This document shows, piece by piece, positions 1 to 8,933 of a stretch of 64,000 nt of DNA (positions are counted from its first letter, which is position 1; each line of letters starts with the position of its first letter). Made by a program: the position numbers and the translations under genes. A model generated the notes under the pieces. It saw only the letters and a list, made by a program, of their open reading frames with translations. It was not told the DNA's origin and searched no databases. Origin of the DNA: Phycisphaeraceae bacterium (lineage in GTDB: Bacteria; Planctomycetota; Phycisphaerae; Phycisphaerales; SM1A02). The stretch is from positions 62,001 to 126,000 of the forward strand of contig JAHBWY010000002.1 of assembly GCA_019636735.1 (NCBI GenBank), read 5' to 3'.

Positions 1-668
1 TTCTCACCGTATCGGAGTTCACTCTCCAGCACGAGGGGCATGAGAAGGACAGGGGGATACGCAGCACCGTTCTGCGCGCTCATCCATGCGGCGATGGCGC
101 CGTCATAGATCGCGGTGCGGGCGAATGCCGCTGCGGCGCAGGTTCGACGGAACGCCGCGCTGGTTCCGCCGCCATGCTCCCGCATTTCAGACAGCAGGCC
201 CTCGTACTGCGACGGGTCAGTGATGACAGTGACGAAGGCGTGGTTCTTCGCGGCGCTGCGCACCATCGAAGGTCCGCCGATGTCGATCTGCTCGATCACC
301 TCGTCGAAGGTGACACCGCTTCGGGCGATGGTCGCCTCGAAGGGATAGAGATTGACGATCACGAGGTCGATCGGGCGAATGCCCTGCGCATGAATCGCGG
401 CGACATGGGCCGGATCATCCCGCCGGTGAAGAATGCCGCCATGGACCGCGGGGTGCAGCGTCTTCACCCGGCCGTCCAGCATCTCCGGGAACCCGGTGAC
501 AGCGTCGATGGGCGTGACCGGCACGCCCGCTTCGGCGATTGCCCGCGCGGTGCCGCCGGTCGAGAGCACTTCCACGCCGTGCGCCTGCAACCCGCGCACG
601 AGTTCGATGAGGCCGCTCTTGTCATGCACCGAGACAAGGGCGCGGGAGATCGACGAGGCGCCACTCAT
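1..668 (-). CDS. purH: Bifunctional AICAR transformylase/IMP cyclohydrolase, N-terminal part (cut by window edge)
   Basis: Only the first 222 residues lie in the window; the gene continues past the left edge. PurH carries out the last two steps of IMP synthesis in the cytoplasm. The visible part is the N-terminal IMP cyclohydrolase (MGS-like) domain, with ALVSVHDKSGL near residue 10, LSTGGTARAI near 35, GRVKTLHPAVHGGIL near 65 and VNLYPF near 105. The last residues, ELRYGE, begin the linker to the transformylase domain. The start is ATG at 668, 22 bases after the stop of the beta-propeller lipoprotein gene, so it may be the distal gene of that minus-strand operon, an odd position for a purine gene. 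No frameshift is seen. Family identification is firm. Confidence 0.95.
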   Translation of the reverse strand, partial: MSGASSISRALVSVHDKSGLIELVRGLQAHGVEVLSTGGTARAIAEAGVPVTPIDAVTGFPEMLDGRVKTLHPAVHGGILHRRDDPAHVAAIHAQGIRPIDLVIVNLYPFEATIARSGVTFDEVIEQIDIGGPSMVRSAAKNHAFVTVITDPSQYEGLLSEMREHGGGTSAAFRRTCAAAAFARTAIYDGAIAAWMSAQNGAAYPPVLLMPLVLESELRYGE

Positions 669-690
669 GACCTGGCGCTCCTCTGCACTC

Positions 691-1995
691 TCACGAGCGC
701 GCCTGGGTCCGACGCACGATGGGGGTCAGCCGCTGGACACGACCATCCTCGCCGACCAGCACGAAGTCGCCATCGACCGGCTCGGTCATGTTGAGGTCAA
801 CGACACCGGGCAGATCGAACGAACGAATGATCGAGCCGGTGCGCTCTTCGAGCAGGGTCAGCCGACGCAGCGCGGGGTCCCAGGCGACGAGCCCGGCGCG
901 GCATGCGCCGACGATGTCGCCGCGCACCTCGGGGGAGCGCCATCGCACAGTGCCCTCGAAGCGATCCGGCGAAAGTGGGTCAAACGACACGAGTCCCTCT
1001 CCCGGAAGCTGAAGGTAGAGGCTGTCCAGGAGAAGCGTCGGACTCTCCGACATCCGCGCTTGAGTGAAGTAGCGCCAGAGAATGCGGCCATCGCTCAGTG
1101 AAAGGCAGCTCAGGTACTGATCGTGGCTCGGAACCCAGACGGCGCGCTCATTGGCCGCGGGTCGGGCGTCAATACGCGCGCCGAGACTCTGCTCCCAGAT
1201 CAGGCGACCAGTCGACGCCTGATACGCCGCGACGGCGCCACCGGTGCTCGCGGCGACGAGGACATTGCCGATGAGCCGAGGCGCCTGAATGAACTGCCCC
1301 GCCTGCTCGGAAACATGGCTGGCACTACCGATGATGTAATCGTGCCAGACCACCTGCCCAGCCTGCGTGCCGTAGATCAGGAAGGGCGGGCGCTCTGCCG
1401 CAGGCGTATTGGCCATGCGTCGGAAGCGCTGGACATCAACGAAGGTTCCATTGCTCGCATCGAAAATCATGCACTGCGTGTCGGTCAGCAGCGCCACACG
1501 GGATGGCGCCCCCGCAATGTCGATCGCCAGCACGGAGAGGATGCGATCGACCCGGCTCGTGCTCGCCGCCTGCCAGAGCGCATCACCACTCGATGGCCTG
1601 AGGCGGGTGAAGATCGCATTCGAGTCCCAGACGAAGACTTCTTCGGGGGTGCAGTCGGCACCGCGCAGCGTGGCGCCCGGGCTCATGCTGATGCGAGTCT
1701 GCCAAAGCGTTCGATATCCGAGGCCTTCGGCGACGCTTGGCCCGGCGAGGAGGTCACGATCGAGCTGACTTCGAAGCTGCTCCACGCGCTGCTGCGCGGC
1801 AGTCGTCGCATCCGCACCGGTCGCCGCGCTCGAGTTCGCCGACGATGAACCGTTCGGCGCCGAGCAGGCGGCGAGTGTCGTCAGGAGCGTCAGGGTTGCC
1901 AACGCCGGAAGCACCCGGCGTCGGGACAGCTTCGAGTCGCGGTGGGAGCACCATGCAATGTGCCGGTCGCGGCTCGATCGGGTCGTCAAAGTCAT
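691..1995 (-). CDS. PQQ-type beta-propeller lipoprotein (BamB-like fold)
   Basis: This is a 434-residue exported protein. Residues 20-45 hold SRRRVLPALATLTL followed by the lipobox LAAC, so it is probably a lipoprotein; the two or three arginines also allow Tat export. The rest contains repeated blade signatures of the form W..........R, such as GRLIWEQSLG and GRILWRYF, typical of PQQ-like or BamB-like propellers. The acidic-aromatic cofactor residues of true PQQ dehydrogenases are not evident, so an enzyme is not claimed. The start codon overlaps the stop of the upstream vWA gene by four bases (ATGA), showing translational coupling. It probably works at the envelope with the vWA and repeat proteins; the exact role is unknown. 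Confidence 0.8.
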   Translation of the reverse strand: MTLTTRSSRDRHIAWCSHRDSKLSRRRVLPALATLTLLTTLAACSAPNGSSSANSSAATGADATTAAQQRVEQLRSQLDRDLLAGPSVAEGLGYRTLWQTRISMSPGATLRGADCTPEEVFVWDSNAIFTRLRPSSGDALWQAASTSRVDRILSVLAIDIAGAPSRVALLTDTQCMIFDASNGTFVDVQRFRRMANTPAAERPPFLIYGTQAGQVVWHDYIIGSASHVSEQAGQFIQAPRLIGNVLVAASTGGAVAAYQASTGRLIWEQSLGARIDARPAANERAVWVPSHDQYLSCLSLSDGRILWRYFTQARMSESPTLLLDSLYLQLPGEGLVSFDPLSPDRFEGTVRWRSPEVRGDIVGACRAGLVAWDPALRRLTLLEERTGSIIRSFDLPGVVDLNMTEPVDGDFVLVGEDGRVQRLTPIVRRTQARS

Positions 1996-4900
1996 GGCGG
2001 GAATATACGCGACCGATCCCGCGCCCGTCGCAGCGCGTCGAGGCTCTCATTCCCCTCGCGGCCGCCCGAGGAAGGCACATCAGTCGTGGGCGAGGCGTCC
2101 GATGCACGCTCCCCCTTGGTGCTCCCGGCTCCCGCTGCGCCGCCGCCCCGAAGTGCGGCAAGGGCCGCCTTGATTTCGTCGGCCGACGGCGCGGCGGCGA
2201 CCTGTGGCAGGGGAGCATCCTCAACGGAGCGACGGCGAGGCTCGGGTGCCACGGCCGGTGCGGCGGCTCGATCGCGCGCAGGCGCTGGCGCGGAGACTTC
2301 ATCCCCGGTTCCGCCATCTGTAGTGTCCGATCGCGAACGGGCTGAGCCGCGCGACGGTCGGCTGGAGGCGAGCGCCGCAGCCTCGCGCCCCTGCGCTTGG
2401 GTGATCGTGATCGCCTCTGCGATCATCTGCTTGCGCAGCGCGAAGCGCCGAAGCGCCGCATCGGCGACGAAGAGAAGGCCCGCGAGCATCAGCAGCAGCG
2501 CCGACAGACTTCGCTCCCGCACACCGAGTTGCAGGCCATCTCGAACGAAGAGATTGGTCGAGGCGAGTTCACTCAACGGAATCTCGCGTCCGCCGGTGGC
2601 AACTTGCAGGGCGCGGAGTGGCGCTGCGTCGGCCTCATGGCGCTCGTACTCGATGCCCTCGGGCGCCACCGCTGCGGCGAGCATTGGTGGAAGTGGTCCA
2701 TCGACGCCGCGCGGGGAAAGCACGGCGAGCCACGGTCCGCTCTCGGTCGCTTCGGTTGTTCCAACAAAGCGACGCGGCGCCACGCGCCTGAGAGAGAATG
2801 GCACGCGATCGCCTTGGGGGGAACGGGCGATTCCATCCACGACTGCGCCGGAGATGGCATCAGCGGCGGCCGCTTCGAGTGTGACCACGAAGCGGCCATC
2901 CTCAATGCGCGCTTCGGCGGCCACTGGCGCGGAAGTGGGCGAGCGGGCCGCCCATCGCGCCATCCTCTCCCAGAAGGCGGCGGCACCGCTCCACTGCTGC
3001 CATGGCTCCGACCACGGTCCGCTGAACTCCGATGCGAAGACGGCCACGCGTCCGACACCGGCGGGCCATCGAGCCACGAGTGGCTCGCCGAGGTCGCTCT
3101 GCGCATCAAGCGTCGCATCGGCGGAGCGGAGCGGGCCGAGAATGACCGTCCCCCGGAGCGCCGGTGCGGAGGCGAGCAGAAGCGCGGCCTCGTCCAAGCC
3201 GACCGGCGTCACCTCGATCACGCCCTCGCGCAGAAGAGGTCGATTGAGCACCTGCACAGACTCGATGAGCACGCGGGGCAGCACGCGAGGATTGCGGACC
3301 GATCGGAAGAGGCCACCCGTCGCCTGTGCCACTCGATCAAGTGAGGCGTCATCAGTCTGATCGCCGATGGCGATGGTCGTGACGGCGACGCCCGATTTCG
3401 CGGCGCGCTCCGTCTGCTGCACGAGCAGCCGCCCGTCACTCCCGACGCCGTCGGTCAGGAGTACCACCATGCGACGATCGACATCGGTCACTGTGTCGAG
3501 CGCATCCAGTGCGGCGCGGAGGGCCGCACCGATCGCGGTACCGCCATCGGGGGTGATTCGCCGCACGCGGGCGACCGCTGACGCGGGGTCATCGAGCGGC
3601 GCGATCGGCACGATGGTCGAGGGCACACTGTCGAAGGCGATGACACCCACATATGCGCGGGGGCCGATGCTCTCGATGGCGAGCACCGTCGCTTCATTGG
3701 CCACTTCCTGCTGAGTTGCGCGAGCACCGGCCACCGGCGCGCGCATCGACCCGGAGCGATCGATCACGAAGACGACGGCCGTCCGCGGTCGCCGCTTCTC
3801 TCCCGGCGGTTCGATCTCGACTGGGAGCAGTTGGGCAATCTGGGAGCCCTTCCATCCGCCCGGCGCAAAGGAGTTCGGACCACCGGTGCAGATCAAGCCA
3901 CCTCCGATCCGCTGCACATGGTCGACGATCAACTGCTGCGCAGAAGGCGAGAGTTCGGCGGCGGAGACATTGTCAAGGAGCACAAGGTCGAACCCAGCGA
4001 GCCAGAGCGGATCTTCCGGCAGGGCATCGGCGGGAAGGCGACGGATGTCAAAGCCCGCAGCTTCGAGCCACGCATCGCCGGGGCTCGCGGCACCCTCGCG
4101 CCCGAGCGCGAGCACACTTCGCCCGGCAGGCACCGCCACCACGCGCCGGGCGCGGCTGTTCTCGACGATGCGATCGGCATCGGGATCATCGGGCTCGAAG
4201 ACGACATCGAGCTGGTGAACTGGACCATCACCAATGGGAAGCTGCACTCGGATGGTCGTCGTGCCCGGCGCGAGTTCGACGGAGAGACCATCGCCGCCAG
4301 CACCTGAGCCTTGAAGAGGAAGGGGGCGCCCGTCACGAAGGAAGCGCACGGTGCCCGTGGTCGGTGCCGTCGCGCGAAGCGTCACGAGCGTGGAGATGAC
4401 CGAGCGCGGAAGTGCCGTCGCGGGAAGGTCGAAGCTATCGATGGCCACATCGTCGAGCGGGGCAAGCGGCACCAGCACGGTGTCGACCGCGATTCGATCG
4501 GTGGCCAGCAGCTCGGCCACCGCTTCGCTTCGGCCGATCGTTTCGAGGCCGTCGCTGATGACCACCAGTCGGCCTCCCTCGCCCGCGGGGATCAATGCAC
4601 GGGCGAGCGCCACGGCTTCGCTAAGCGCCGTGCCGTCATGCAAGGCACCATCGACGGCATCGAGCGATCGCGGAAGGGCCGTGGGGATCATCGCGGCGCG
4701 GGCCCGTCCGTCGAAGAGAACGAGGCCGACGCGATCCTGCGGAGCCTTGGTCGACGCGGCGCGCATGAACGCCTGGCGCAGCTCGTCGGGAGGCGTCTCT
4801 GCAAAGCGGACCATTGACCCGCTCACATCAAGGACGCCGACAACGGCGATCGACTCCTGCGTGGCCAGAAGTTGAGGTCGCGCGAGCGACATCACCACCG

Positions 4901-5042
4901 CGGCCACCGCAAGCACGCGAAGAAGCACGGCGGCGCTGCGGCGCCCGGCAGCGAGTCGTCCCAGCGCGAACCAGGTGACCAGCAGGGGCGGCAGCAGCAG
5001 AAGCGCCCAGAACCACGCTGGCTCATCGAACCGGAGTGTCAC
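1992..5042 (-). CDS. Membrane protein with two vWA domains and a GATase-like domain
   Basis: This 1016-residue protein starts with two membrane segments (about 10-30 and 38-55), as in BatA-type proteins. A first vWA domain has the MIDAS motif DVSGS at about 72-76. A DJ-1/glutamine-amidotransferase-like segment near 300-400 includes LICTGGPNSF. A second vWA domain has DRSGS at about 428-432. A hydrophobic helix near 890 is followed by a charged, proline-rich cytoplasmic tail. This architecture is common in planctomycetes, usually near MoxR ATPases and DUF58 proteins, which are absent here. It overlaps both neighbours by four bases, so the three genes form one operon. The role is unknown; metal-dependent protein binding at the membrane is inferred from the vWA motifs. 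Confidence 0.85.
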   Translation of the reverse strand: MTLRFDEPAWFWALLLLPPLLVTWFALGRLAAGRRSAAVLLRVLAVAAVVMSLARPQLLATQESIAVVGVLDVSGSMVRFAETPPDELRQAFMRAASTKAPQDRVGLVLFDGRARAAMIPTALPRSLDAVDGALHDGTALSEAVALARALIPAGEGGRLVVISDGLETIGRSEAVAELLATDRIAVDTVLVPLAPLDDVAIDSFDLPATALPRSVISTLVTLRATAPTTGTVRFLRDGRPLPLQGSGAGGDGLSVELAPGTTTIRVQLPIGDGPVHQLDVVFEPDDPDADRIVENSRARRVVAVPAGRSVLALGREGAASPGDAWLEAAGFDIRRLPADALPEDPLWLAGFDLVLLDNVSAAELSPSAQQLIVDHVQRIGGGLICTGGPNSFAPGGWKGSQIAQLLPVEIEPPGEKRRPRTAVVFVIDRSGSMRAPVAGARATQQEVANEATVLAIESIGPRAYVGVIAFDSVPSTIVPIAPLDDPASAVARVRRITPDGGTAIGAALRAALDALDTVTDVDRRMVVLLTDGVGSDGRLLVQQTERAAKSGVAVTTIAIGDQTDDASLDRVAQATGGLFRSVRNPRVLPRVLIESVQVLNRPLLREGVIEVTPVGLDEAALLLASAPALRGTVILGPLRSADATLDAQSDLGEPLVARWPAGVGRVAVFASEFSGPWSEPWQQWSGAAAFWERMARWAARSPTSAPVAAEARIEDGRFVVTLEAAAADAISGAVVDGIARSPQGDRVPFSLRRVAPRRFVGTTEATESGPWLAVLSPRGVDGPLPPMLAAAVAPEGIEYERHEADAAPLRALQVATGGREIPLSELASTNLFVRDGLQLGVRERSLSALLLMLAGLLFVADAALRRFALRKQMIAEAITITQAQGREAAALASSRPSRGSARSRSDTTDGGTGDEVSAPAPARDRAAAPAVAPEPRRRSVEDAPLPQVAAAPSADEIKAALAALRGGGAAGAGSTKGERASDASPTTDVPSSGGREGNESLDALRRARDRSRIFPP

Positions 5043-7411
5043 GGCCCAGTTCCGGGAGAGCGATCAACAGGTGCGGAAGGCGCGCTGCGCACGCGTTCGA
5101 AGTAGCGTTCGAGCAGCGGGCGGAAGCGGGGGGCCACCGAGGGATCGATCGTGGGTGATCGAGTCCCTGTCGCTCCGCGACCGGTCGGCATGGGGACCTT
5201 CGTTCCATCAAGCGCCGGTGCGGCGGCATCCCGCGGCGCGAAGCCTTCGAGTTCGCCGGTGGGTGGGGCCCCTGCGCCCGTGGCGTCGACCTCGTAGATG
5301 GTGCGCGGAGTGTTCCGGCCACCGTCGGTCACTCCATCAACCGCAGCGCCGTCACCAGTTCCGGCGATGCGCGACTGACCGGGCCGTCCATCGGGACGAG
5401 CGGCGCGCGTGGCACCTTCCGCCGTTGAAGGATCGTCTGACTCGCTCGCGGTCATCGGCGAGCGATCACGGCGATCGGCGCCATTGTGCTCGGGCGACGG
5501 CGCGCCGCGGTCCTCGGCGCGGTCGCCAGCTCGAGACGCCTGATCTCCCAGCTCTCGCGAGAGTTCCTCGAGCCGCCTGCGAAGCTCCTCGCGCCGTTCG
5601 CCCTCGCTTCGCGGTTCCCGTGGGGATCGGCGCGACGAAGCATCGTCGTCGGAGGCGGCGCCACCGTCACATTCGCCGTCCGAGGGCTCGCGTTCCATCA
5701 TCTCCCGCGAATCGGGAGCCTTGGCGGGATCTCGCTCGCGGACCTCGCGCTGCTCGGTTTGGTTGGCGCGATCGGCGCGATCACCACTCTTCTGTTGCTC
5801 TCGTCCCTCTCGCGTCTCGGACCCTTCGCGACGAGCGCTCTCACGCGGACCGCTCGCGGGCGTCGCCTCCCGCTCGCCGGGCTGATCTCCCTTTGTCGTG
5901 GTCTCTCGCTCGCCGCGCGTATCTCGCGCCGACGCCTCTCGCTCGCCGGGCTGATCTCTCTTGGCCGTCGTCTCTCGTTCGTTGCGTGGATCTCGCGTCG
6001 ACGCCCCTCGCTCGCCGGGCGCACCTTGCTGGTCGCGGGTTCCACGGCTCCGCTGCGGCTCGCCGTTTGGTTCGTTGCCGGTCGAATCGCGGCGCTCGCC
6101 TTTGGACGCCGAATCGCGGGAATCGCGTGCCGATGCCGGGTCATGGCGCTCGGGCGTCTCGCCCTTCTCCCGACCGCTGGACGAGTCGTTCGCTTCCGAC
6201 GCCTCAGGCTTCTCAGGCGCCGGGGTCGTCCCGCCATCGCGCCGGTTGGTGGAGTCGCTTGTCGGGCTCTCCGCACCCTTCGAATCGCGAGCTCGATCCG
6301 CGTCCTGCAAGCGCGGCGGATCCGCCGGGCGATCCGCTGCCGTCGCGTCCTTCGGCGGAGTCGGCTTCTCCATCTCCTTGCCATCGACGCGAGCATTCGT
6401 CGCCTCAGGCTCGGCCGGCCGTCGGGAGTCGCTCGGTTTCGGTGCCTCGCCCGCGGTCGTCGGCGGGCCTGGGTTCGTCGTCGCTCCTGCATCCGTAGTC
6501 TCGGGCGCTCCCTCGGCGCGCCGCGCAAGCGCCTCCGGGTCCGCGGAAGGCAAGTCACCCGTCGCGAGTTCGTCTCGCGCATCGTCGCCGCGCAACGCGA
6601 CTGAGTCTGCGGCGAGTGCTTCCGCAGCTTCGCCCAGGCGCGAAGCGCCGTCGAGCAGCGCCTCCCGCTCACGACGATCGAGGTCAGCCGATGGGTCGCT
6701 CGCAGAGCGCTCGCGTCGACGCCGCGCGAGTTCTTCCATGCGACGCTCAAGTTCCTCAACAGCCTTCTCCGCCTCGGCAAGGTCGCCATCCTGCGCCAAC
6801 TGTTCGATGCGATCGGCGAGCTGGGGCAATTCATCGACTGGCGTAGTCTCGGTGAAGTCGCGTTCGCTTTGCTCGCGCTCCCGCGCGGCGATGCGCTCGC
6901 TCGACTCCCTCACAGCCAAACCGTCGCGCGCCGCTGGCCACGGCAGCGCGAGCGCTACAGCGAGGAGCACGATCGACCCGATGCTGGCTGCGATGGTGCT
7001 TCCCGCGGGCATGCCTCCAAGTCGCGAGAGATCGATGCGCCGCAAGCACTGACCCGTCTGCTCCCGGTGCAACGCCGCGAACGCCTCGTCCACGAGCGCC
7101 CCGCGATCCGCAGACCACGCGGTGGACAGCGTGTCCTTGAATCCATGCGTGTGATCAACGGCGACGGCGGCGTCAAGCAGCGTCATCCGCGACGCCCAGC
7201 CGCGAACGAGTGCCACGAGGGCGCCCACGGCCGGCCATGCGGCGAGCCACCATGTCGCGAATCCCATCCAACGCAGCAGGAGCGCGGCGCACGCGGCCGC
7301 AAGAGCTGCGGCGGTGATCCACCAGAGCACGCTCGGTCCGACGCGCACGGCCATCAGGCGCCCGCGCGCCGCGGAGAGCACCCCTGCGAGGTTGGATGAG
7401 TGGGCCGTCAC
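5039..7411 (-). CDS. Membrane protein with long charged repeat region
   Basis: This 790-residue protein has two hydrophobic helices at about 25-70, a short folded part, another helix near 150-170, and a very long hydrophilic region (about 185-760) rich in R, E, D, S and P. The segment encoded at 5866-6022 is a tandem repeat of 23 residues (GEREASARDTRGERETT and variants). It resembles the low-complexity partner proteins found beside vWA proteins in planctomycetes, but I cannot name a family with certainty. The start is GTG at 7411, preceded by TATAGT at the distance seen for leaderless genes in this window. It is the first gene of the minus-strand operon and overlaps the vWA gene by four bases. 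Confidence 0.7.
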   Translation of the reverse strand: MTAHSSNLAGVLSAARGRLMAVRVGPSVLWWITAAALAAACAALLLRWMGFATWWLAAWPAVGALVALVRGWASRMTLLDAAVAVDHTHGFKDTLSTAWSADRGALVDEAFAALHREQTGQCLRRIDLSRLGGMPAGSTIAASIGSIVLLAVALALPWPAARDGLAVRESSERIAAREREQSERDFTETTPVDELPQLADRIEQLAQDGDLAEAEKAVEELERRMEELARRRRERSASDPSADLDRREREALLDGASRLGEAAEALAADSVALRGDDARDELATGDLPSADPEALARRAEGAPETTDAGATTNPGPPTTAGEAPKPSDSRRPAEPEATNARVDGKEMEKPTPPKDATAADRPADPPRLQDADRARDSKGAESPTSDSTNRRDGGTTPAPEKPEASEANDSSSGREKGETPERHDPASARDSRDSASKGERRDSTGNEPNGEPQRSRGTRDQQGAPGERGASTRDPRNERETTAKRDQPGEREASARDTRGERETTTKGDQPGEREATPASGPRESARREGSETREGREQQKSGDRADRANQTEQREVRERDPAKAPDSREMMEREPSDGECDGGAASDDDASSRRSPREPRSEGERREELRRRLEELSRELGDQASRAGDRAEDRGAPSPEHNGADRRDRSPMTASESDDPSTAEGATRAARPDGRPGQSRIAGTGDGAAVDGVTDGGRNTPRTIYEVDATGAGAPPTGELEGFAPRDAAAPALDGTKVPMPTGRGATGTRSPTIDPSVAPRFRPLLERYFERVRSAPSAPVDRSPGTGP
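5866..6022. repeat. 69-bp in-frame tandem repeat, about 2.3 copies
   Basis: Units begin at 5866, 5935 and 6004 (partial); the two full units share most positions. The period is a multiple of three, so each unit encodes 23 residues of the charged region of the gene at 5039-7411. Such repeats often vary in copy number between strains. Confidence 0.75.
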
Positions 7412-7419
7412 CGTGACAC

Positions 7420-7425
7420 ACTATA
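7420..7425 (-). promoter_or_regulatory. -10 element TATAGT, leaderless type
   Basis: It lies 8 nt before the GTG start at 7411. There is no Shine-Dalgarno sequence between it and the start, so transcription would begin at or next to the start codon. Confidence 0.6.
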
Positions 7426-7457
7426 GAAGCGATAGGAGTCGGCTCCGACGACGCGCG

Positions 7458-7463
7458 TACACT
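7458..7463 (+). promoter_or_regulatory. -10 element TACACT, leaderless type
   Basis: It lies 6 nt before a GTG at 7470 in frame with the DUF1570 gene, and supports that start over the ATG at 7497. It is divergent from the element at 7420-7425. Confidence 0.5.
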
Positions 7464-7469
7464 CGAATC

Positions 7470-8933
7470 GTGCACTCGAGGCGCATCGCCAGCCCCATGC
7501 CGACTCCTGCACGAGGTCGCACCCAGTGTCACCACGCCGCGTCGTCGTGCAGGGCGTTCCCTCGCTGGTCCTGCGTTGTGCTCCTGCTCGGCATGGCGCT
7601 CCTGATGGCTGCTGCGCCGCAGGGTCCACCGCCGTCATGGTGGCAGCGGACCGATCCGGGCCCGGGCCGCTCGCTCCCGACCAGTCGCCACTACACGATT
7701 CGAAGCGATCTCGCGTTCGCGGAGACGAAGGCCTATGCCGATCTTCTTGACACGATGTACCGAGAGTACACGCGGCTCATGCAGGGGCTTCGCCGCCGGG
7801 GTCAGGAGCACCTGACGGTCTACATGTTCGCTTCGCCTCAGGACTACCGCGACACGCTGCGCACACGCTTCGGTGTGAACGCGGCGGGTTCGGGTGGCAT
7901 GTTCTTCGTGGGGCCGCGTGGGTCCGGGCTCGCCTTCTTCACCGGTGATCTGCCGCGAACCCGCATCGAACATGTCATTCGCCACGAGGGCTTTCACCAG
8001 GTCGCGCACTCGTACTTCGAGGGGAATCTCCCGCCGTGGGCCAATGAAGGTCTTGCCGAGTACTTCGGTGAAGCGGTGGTGGTCGACGGCACGGTCATCG
8101 AGGGACAGGTGACGCCGCGGACCGTTTCGCGGGTGAAGGCGCTGATCGACAACGAGCAGGTGATTCCCTTCGCCCAGTTGCTTGCGCGCGACTCCAGGAC
8201 ATGGAACTCGGCGGTGACCACCGGCGGCGCGTCGAATCAGTACCTTCAAGCGGCGTCGATGGTGCAGTTCCTGCTCTGGGGTGAAGGCGGTCGCCTGAGC
8301 AGCAACTTCTCCGCATACCTTCGGCATCTCAACGATGGGCGCGACTCGGTGAGCGCCTTTCGCATGGCCTTCGGGGGCACGGATGACCGCGTCCTTGCGG
8401 AGTTCGAACAACGCTGGCGCTCCTTTGCGGGCTCGCAGAGGCCGGGCAGCTTTCGTGCGGCAGCGCAGCGGCTTGAGTTCATGGCCGAGGGCGTGCTTGC
8501 GCTCCGCGAGAAGGGGGTGTACCCCCAGGATCTCGAATCGCTGCGGGCGGCGTTGCTCGAGGCTCGCTTCGAGCAACGCTTGGAGGGCGTGCATGGCGGC
8601 GACACGATCCTGCGCGCCGATGATGAAGGGGCCTTCGAGGTGCCGGTCGATCAGCTTCAGGATGCGCGACGGGCGCCGCTGTTCCTCGTGAACCCGGCGC
8701 CCGCGAATCCGCGAAGCGGCCAGAGGCCTCCGCCTCGAAATCGCCCCAATGAACGAGGCGGCGCTCCGGGAGCCGGCGGAGAGGAGCGTGGTTCGTCCTC
8801 TTCCGCCGGGGATTCCTCGAAGCCGCCGCCTCCTCCCGAGTTGTCCACTCGGAACCTGCGACCGCGTGATCTCAGGATGTCATGGACGGAGGGCGCCGAC
8901 GGGCGCTGGTCCGCTCAACTTCGCCTGAAGTGA
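7470..8933 (+). CDS. Secreted DUF1570-type zinc metalloprotease
   Basis: This is an exported protein of 487 residues. A hydrophobic signal segment (VVLLLGMALLMAAAPQG) follows a basic N-terminus. The catalytic signature HEGFH (an HExxH zinc site) lies near residue 170, and the downstream third ligand is in NEGLAEYFGE, as in the gluzincin-like DUF1570 family. The C-terminal part is proline- and glycine-rich and looks disordered. I chose GTG at 7470 because a TACACT hexamer lies 6 nt upstream; ATG at 7497 is the alternative. The 3' end overlaps the convergent coiled-coil gene by 54 bp. The substrate is unknown; a role in envelope protein turnover is an inference. Confidence 0.8.
   Translation: MHSRRIASPMPTPARGRTQCHHAASSCRAFPRWSCVVLLLGMALLMAAAPQGPPPSWWQRTDPGPGRSLPTSRHYTIRSDLAFAETKAYADLLDTMYREYTRLMQGLRRRGQEHLTVYMFASPQDYRDTLRTRFGVNAAGSGGMFFVGPRGSGLAFFTGDLPRTRIEHVIRHEGFHQVAHSYFEGNLPPWANEGLAEYFGEAVVVDGTVIEGQVTPRTVSRVKALIDNEQVIPFAQLLARDSRTWNSAVTTGGASNQYLQAASMVQFLLWGEGGRLSSNFSAYLRHLNDGRDSVSAFRMAFGGTDDRVLAEFEQRWRSFAGSQRPGSFRAAAQRLEFMAEGVLALREKGVYPQDLESLRAALLEARFEQRLEGVHGGDTILRADDEGAFEVPVDQLQDARRAPLFLVNPAPANPRSGQRPPPRNRPNERGGAPGAGGEERGSSSSAGDSSKPPPPPELSTRNLRPRDLRMSWTEGADGRWSAQLRLK

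Noticed and set aside
5486-7052. Long plus-strand frames over the charged repeat gene
   Set aside because: They arise from the repetitive R/E/S codons read backwards; they lack starts with signals and show only Arg/Ser/Ala low complexity.
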